Of a DNA stretch of 8,373 nucleotides, positions 6,341 through 8,373 are shown in pieces (position 1 is the first letter of the stretch; every line of letters begins with the position of its first letter). The DNA lies in the NCBI GenBank assembly GCA_031278495.1, contig JAITKG010000134.1, forward strand, positions 1 through 8,373. The letters run 5' to 3'. The notes beneath the pieces were generated by a model. The model searched no databases. It saw only the letters and a program-made list of their open reading frames with translations, and was not told the origin of the DNA. The stretch is from Prevotellaceae bacterium. GTDB lineage: Bacteria; Bacteroidota; Bacteroidia; Bacteroidales; UBA932. Made by a program: the position numbers and the translations under genes.

Positions 6341-6471
6341 AATTTTTTTAATTTTAATGTTTTTAATTTTTCCCCAATGTTTTTATCCAAAGCTCCCCCT
6401 TTGTGGGTTGGGGGGCATTCCCCGCTCCCCCTTTGGGGGTTGGAGGGTTTCCTCGTGCTACCCCCTTCCAT
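6319..6471 (-). CDS. Possible 50-residue upstream ORF overlapping the HU start
   Basis: A frame starting at ATG 6471, the codon right after the TGA of the 16-codon ORF. It encodes MEGGSTRKPSNPQRGSGE, crosses the 32-bp repeats and ends ...LCRFCTK at TAG 6321-6319, 22 bases inside the HU gene in another frame. The overlap could couple its translation to HU. Its composition is simply what the GC-rich repeat encodes, and another frame through the same repeat (ATG at 6509) is also open. A real protein product is therefore doubtful; a translated leader is the more likely role if any. Confidence 0.25.
6392..6455. repeat. 32-bp GC-rich tandem repeat, 2 units (copy 1)
   Basis: Two 32-bp units at 6392-6423 and 6424-6455, each starting GCTCCCCCTTTG and containing a G-run, TT, and a second G-run. 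CCCCCTTTGGGGG inside the second unit is a perfect short inverted repeat. The same unit occurs five times in copy 2, so unit number varies. Such C-run/G-run repeats are common between genes in Bacteroidetes, but their role is unknown. Confidence 0.88.
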
Positions 6472-6522
6472 TCACGGCGGGCAGCCGCTTTGCACAGTGT
6501 GCATTTCATTTAACTTCTTCAT
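6472..6522 (-). CDS. 16-codon leader ORF, copy 1 (MKKLNEMHTVQSGCPP)
   Basis: ATG at 6522, stop TGA at 6474-6472, about 130 bases upstream of the HU gene. The same peptide, with one residue changed (N5 to I), is encoded at 7733-7683 in the matching position of copy 2. It contains the 13-bp palindrome TGCACAGTGTGCA (+ strand 6491-6503). The following codon is an in-frame ATG that opens the next upstream ORF. No known peptide family was recognised. Because the surrounding noncoding DNA is equally conserved, the shared peptide does not by itself prove translation. Confidence 0.4.
   Translation of the reverse strand: MKKLNEMHTVQSGCPP
6491..6503. promoter_or_regulatory. 13-bp perfect palindrome, copy 1
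   Basis: TGCACA-G-TGTGCA is a perfect inverted repeat around one central base. The identical 13 bases occur at 7702-7714. The dyad and its conservation in two leaders suggest a dimeric regulator site or a small RNA hairpin. No cognate regulator is identified here. Confidence 0.45.
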
Positions 6523-6563
6523 AATTTTTCGTTTTTTCAATTTTTAACTCTTAGTTCTTAACG

Positions 6564-6695
6564 CCCTTTCAGCCCTTTTTTTTTTTTATGTGGGATGCTG
6601 GGCTAGGAGCGGGCTTATTTGTCCGTTTTAGTATTTCTCAGCACTTTCGAATTATTAACGATATTCATTTTTTTTTTAATAGCGGCGTATCCTTA
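6564..6695. other. AT-rich spacer after the membrane-protein gene
   Basis: Between the stop of the membrane-protein gene (6696) and leader copy 1 lie long T-runs (for example 6574-6585 and 6670-6677) and GGGCTAGGAGCGGGC around 6600-6614. I see no gene, no clear stem with a U-tract, and no promoter consensus on the - strand. The leader and HU may therefore be read from an upstream promoter or from one not recognisable here. Confidence 0.5.
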
Positions 6696-7181
6696 TCATC
6701 GTTTTTTCCTCTTTTTCTTATTTTTCATTTTTTTCTTTGTTTGCCGGATTTTTGGTATATTGGGTGGTGGAACCAGCGGTGACTCTTTTGCTGGTGTTGT
6801 TATGAATTGATTTTTCCCTTTTATTCTTTCTAAGAATTTTTCCACCGCACCTTTTTTACGATATTTACACATCATCGTAAGTTCAACCGAAAGCCATAGA
6901 CATACGCCTGCCGATATTATAATAAAAATTTTTTCCATAATGGACGGTGGTATGCCAAACTTTTCTGTAGTAAAATCGGTCGTCATGAATGCGGTCAACA
7001 AAGATAGAAAAACGCCTGATGGGTTGACCCATCCTACTTTTCTTTTAATAACCTTACGATATTCCTCAAAAATTATCTTTACCCTATCTACATTAATAAA
7101 TATGAATTCTTGGTCAACGTTTGTATAAATTGCCATATTACCTGCCTCGTTATGAATTGGAGCAATATCAACTTGTGGCAT
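6696..7181 (-). CDS. Two-TM membrane protein with Lys-rich tail, function unknown
   Basis: A 161-residue protein of no recognised family. The N-terminal 50 residues look soluble (MPQVDIAPIHNEAG..., VKIIFEEYRKVIKRKV). TM1 spans about 53-69 (NPSGVFLSLLTAFMTTD) and TM2 about 83-104 (EKIFIIISAGVCLWLSVELTMM), joined by a short loop. The C-terminal third is cytoplasmic-looking and ends in a strongly basic run (KKKMKNKKKRKKR, 149-161) encoded by an A-rich stretch that could be slippage-prone. ATG 7181 lies three bases after the zinc-ribbon stop, so the two genes form a tight pair. GGGGG eight bases upstream of the ATG may act as a ribosome site. Base composition is much lower in GC than the HU gene downstream, suggesting a separate origin. 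Binding to nucleic acid or to acidic lipids through the tail is only a guess. Confidence 0.65.
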   Translation of the reverse strand: MPQVDIAPIHNEAGNMAIYTNVDQEFIFINVDRVKIIFEEYRKVIKRKVGWVNPSGVFLSLLTAFMTTDFTTEKFGIPPSIMEKIFIIISAGVCLWLSVELTMMCKYRKKGAVEKFLERIKGKNQFITTPAKESPLVPPPNIPKIRQTKKKMKNKKKRKKR

Positions 7182-7184
7182 AAT

Positions 7185-7457
7185 CTACCCCCTTTTTTTA
7201 TTGTTAAGTAATCCTAATAAGCCAATGGCATGTTGGCTAACAAATCCACAATTAGAACATATTATCGCTATTGTTGGAACGGACGGGCCGCCTATAGATA
7301 TGTTATTTGTGTTAGCCTGCACCGAATGGTTAAAATAACCATCTGTAAGAATGAATTTATTATGTCCACACATAGGGCATTGTGACTTTACGTCTTTTCC
7401 AAAAAGTTTTTGATTAATCTCTTGTTTTTCTTCCTCGGAAAATAATTTTTCTTTAAT
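7185..7457 (-). CDS. Small zinc-ribbon protein, apparent ATT start
   Basis: About 90 residues with two CxxC knuckles: CPMCGH at 27-32 and CSNCG at 67-71, forming a four-Cys zinc ribbon. The stretch VPTIAIICSNCGFVSQHAIGLLGLL is typical of small uncharacterised zinc-ribbon proteins. The only in-frame ATG (7373) lies inside CPMC and would delete the first cysteine, so it cannot be the true start. The frame is open back to TAA at 7472-7470, with no ATG, GTG or TTG on the way. Two adjacent ATT codons (7460 and 7457) occupy the place where the HU ATG sits relative to leader copy 1. From 7457 the protein would read I/M-KEKLFSEEEKQEINQKL. It may use a rare ATT start or be damaged by an ATG-to-ATT change. 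It is followed at 3 bases by the membrane-protein gene. Confidence 0.65.
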   Translation of the reverse strand: MKEKLFSEEEKQEINQKLFGKDVKSQCPMCGHNKFILTDGYFNHSVQANTNNISIGGPSVPTIAIICSNCGFVSQHAIGLLGLLNNKKRG

Positions 7458-7506
7458 AATTTTTCTTTTTTAATGTTTTTAATATTTTCCCCAATGTTTT
7501 TCCAAA

Positions 7507-7666
7507 GCTCCCCCTTTGGGGGTTGGGGGGCTTTCCCCGTTCCCCATTAGGGGCTTAGTGGGCTTTCCCCGCTCCCCCTTTGGGGGTTGGGGGGCTTTTC
7601 TCGCTCCCCCTTTGGGGGTTGGGGGGCTTTCCCCGCTCCCCCTTTGGGGGTTGTAGGGTTTCCTCG
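7507..7666. repeat. 32-bp GC-rich tandem repeat, 5 units (copy 2)
   Basis: Units at 7507-7538, 7539-7570 (the most diverged), 7571-7602, 7603-7634 and 7635-7666. Each has a C-run, TTT, a G-run, TT, a second G-run, then CTTTCCCC. The last unit carries the same variant ending (GGGTTTCCTCG) as the last unit of copy 1, so unit number changed inside the array. The paired G-runs could support G-quadruplexes on the + strand, and CCCCCTTTGGGGG forms short hairpins on either strand. A 67-codon frame (7682-7479) on the - strand follows directly from the 16-codon ORF and reads through the repeats as Pro/Lys/Gly-rich low complexity; I do not regard it as a protein gene. Confidence 0.9.
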
Positions 7667-7682
7667 TGCTACCCCCTTCCAT

Positions 7683-7733
7683 TCACGGCGGGCAGCCGCT
7701 TTGCACAGTGTGCATTTCTATTAACTTCTTCAT
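7683..7733 (-). CDS. 16-codon leader ORF, copy 2 (MKKLIEMHTVQSGCPP)
   Basis: ATG at 7733 (another ATG directly before it at 7736), stop TGA at 7685-7683, followed at once by ATG 7682 in the same frame. Fifteen of 16 residues equal copy 1. It begins about 45 bases after the FISUMP stop, so it could be translated from that transcript or from its own. Translation is unproven. Confidence 0.4.
   Translation of the reverse strand: MKKLIEMHTVQSGCPP
7702..7714. promoter_or_regulatory. 13-bp perfect palindrome, copy 2
   Basis: The second exact occurrence of TGCACA-G-TGTGCA, within the 16-codon ORF of copy 2, at the same place relative to the ORF as in copy 1. Confidence 0.45.
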
Positions 7734-7780
7734 CATTTTTACTTTTTTAATTCTTAACGTTTATTTCTTAACCCTAGCAG

Positions 7781-8373
7781 CTAATCTCGCGTACACCGTA
7801 CCGGCAACCCGTTAACTCGCACTTCCACACTATGCTGCACTTGAGCTGTCCATGCTGCAAAGTGCAGAATTACTACATATTTCTCATCACGGACACTTGA
7901 CGTCCACAGGTTTGCAACTTCACCTCGCAACCACAGGACAGCTGGCTCACGGTCCGGAATGTATGGATTGGTGTGATTAGGGTCAAGCCAATAACCCACG
8001 TCCCTTAAACCTGTAGGCAATATTCCTAGGTGCAAAGCATCAACGCCATAATCCCAACGCTGGTGCATCCAATTGATCTGCACATCATCCACGCAGGATG
8101 GTGTAGGGACACCCAAGCCGCACATACACTTTGATCTCGCTCGTGAACCGGCATTTGTACCTTTCCAACCAATACCTAACGCATTCTGATGCATCGTACC
8201 GCCGCCGCTCTCCATTCCATCCAAAATGACCACCCATTCATAATACGTCGGCACATGCCAGTTCTCCGGACAAATACCACGACCACCCGAACCAGTTCCA
8301 GTAGCTGTACGCCCCCAATTCTGTTGACAATAGGCGTTATTTGCGGCAAAGTTACTGCCGCAATAGTTAGTAA
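7781..8373 (-). CDS. FISUMP-domain protein (Fibrobacter succinogenes major paralogous domain), C-terminal part
   Basis: The frame runs in from the right edge and stops at TAG 7783-7781, giving 197 residues of a longer, probably secreted or surface lipoprotein. Visible FISUMP landmarks in order are: TNYCGSNF and NNAYCQQNWGR near the edge; GRGICPENWHVPTYYEW, the hallmark C-P-x-x-W-x-[VL]-P-[TS]-x-x-E-W; LDGMESGGG; GWKGTNAGSRAR; LHLGILPTGLRD, replacing the usual F-S-A-L-P-x-G-x-R; RGEVANLWTSSVRDEKYV, matching R-G-x-x-A-x-[FL]-W-[ST]-S; and the closing NGLPVRCTRD. The domain is widespread in Bacteroidetes and Fibrobacteres surface proteins and relates to C-type-lectin-like folds; ligand unknown. 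A GTG at 8254 is internal to WHVP and is not the start. Cysteines near the N-terminal part and in CMCG could form disulfides. Confidence 0.85.
   Translation of the reverse strand, partial: TNYCGSNFAANNAYCQQNWGRTATGTGSGGRGICPENWHVPTYYEWVVILDGMESGGGTMHQNALGIGWKGTNAGSRARSKCMCGLGVPTPSCVDDVQINWMHQRWDYGVDALHLGILPTGLRDVGYWLDPNHTNPYIPDREPAVLWLRGEVANLWTSSVRDEKYVVILHFAAWTAQVQHSVEVRVNGLPVRCTRD

Larger units (their letters stand above)
6353..6563. repeat. Leader/repeat element, copy 1 (upstream of the HU gene)
   Basis: About 210 bp that recur, with local changes, at 7473-7776 in the same orientation. Read on the - strand it has a TTAAGAACTAAG-like AT-rich entry, the 16-codon ORF (6522-6472), two GC-rich 32-bp units (6455-6392), then AAACATTGGGGAA and AACATTAAAA running into the HU start at 6340. 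The best-conserved part is the stretch from the 16-codon ORF into the first GC-rich unit, nearly identical in the two copies. No terminal inverted repeats or target-site duplications were found, so this is a duplicated leader or dispersed intergenic repeat, not a recognisable insertion sequence. Confidence 0.88.
7473..7776. repeat. Leader/repeat element, copy 2 (upstream of the zinc-ribbon gene)
   Basis: The longer counterpart of the element at 6353-6563, same orientation. On the - strand: GTTAAGAAATAAACGTTAAG entry, the 16-codon ORF (7733-7683), five 32-bp GC-rich units (7666-7507), then AAAACATTGGGGAAAAT and AAAAACATTAAAA. It begins only a few bases after the FISUMP stop. The length difference from copy 1 is almost exactly three 32-bp units. 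Confidence 0.88.

Noticed and set aside
6588..6810. + strand Phe-rich hydrophobic ORFs
   Set aside because: They are the complement of the Lys-codon-rich tail of the membrane protein and of T-runs, which automatically encode Phe.
7479..7682. 67-codon Pro/Lys/Gly-rich protein on the - strand
   Set aside because: It is the translation of the 32-bp GC-rich repeats. The repeat is not a multiple of 3, so the frame drifts, and the copy 1 counterpart ends quite differently.
6353..7776. Composite transposon with the two repeat copies as insertion sequences
   Set aside because: The copies encode no transposase and have no terminal inverted repeats or target duplications that I can find.
7781..8254. 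GTG at 8254 as the start of the FISUMP gene
   Set aside because: The GTG is the Val of the conserved W-H-V-P motif, and the frame is open with family motifs up to the window edge.
7440..8373. Complete diversity-generating retroelement
   Set aside because: No reverse transcriptase, Avd-like gene or template repeat is visible. The duplicated elements downstream do not resemble the FISUMP 3' end.

Overview
The window looks like a chromosomal segment of a Bacteroidales bacterium. The lineage signs are a DUF4831 protein, a FISUMP-type surface protein, an HU-HIG type DNA-binding protein, and promoters with the Bacteroidetes -7 element TAnnTTTG. Gene starts are AT-rich and lack a clear Shine-Dalgarno sequence. 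The many FISUMP-like and intergenic repeat features would suit a gut or host-associated species, but genus cannot be read from the sequence.

Left part (1-4850), ordinary chromosome. The window opens with the last 50 codons of rsmA (ksgA) on the + strand. A convergent two-gene unit on the - strand follows: a secreted DUF4831 protein (2612-1536), then a MacB/FtsX-type ABC permease (1502-234). A short AT-rich region with divergent promoters separates this unit from a POT/PTR2-family transporter on the + strand (2724-4286). Directly after its TGA stop, in the same frame, lies the C-terminal third of a second, divergent POT paralogue (4287-4721), evidently a truncated pseudogene. Two hairpins (4737-4761 and 4810-4837) close this region; the second is a good bidirectional terminator.

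Right part (4876-8373), accessory. Every supported gene is on the - strand. In order of transcription: a FISUMP-domain protein entering from beyond the right edge (stop at 7781); leader/repeat copy 2 (about 7473-7776); a small zinc-ribbon protein and a two-TM, Lys-tailed membrane protein (AT-rich two-gene cassette); leader/repeat copy 1 (about 6353-6563); an HU-like protein (6340-5936); a 22-bp direct-repeat array ending in a 15-bp hairpin (5721-5919); a degraded smalltalk-like mini-protein (about 5712-5607); and a VapBC-type toxin-antitoxin pair (5471-4876).

The most unusual structure is the pair of leader/repeat copies. Each has, in the same order on the - strand, a 16-codon ORF (MKKLNEMHTVQSGCPP or MKKLIEMHTVQSGCPP) containing a perfect 13-bp palindrome, a second ORF starting on the very next codon after its TGA, a GC-rich 32-bp tandem repeat (2 units in one copy, 5 in the other), and an AT-rich tract running into the start of the next gene. 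The two copies bracket the AT-rich cassette, so it could have arrived, or could leave, by recombination between them. No mobility gene, reverse transcriptase, tRNA or rRNA is visible.
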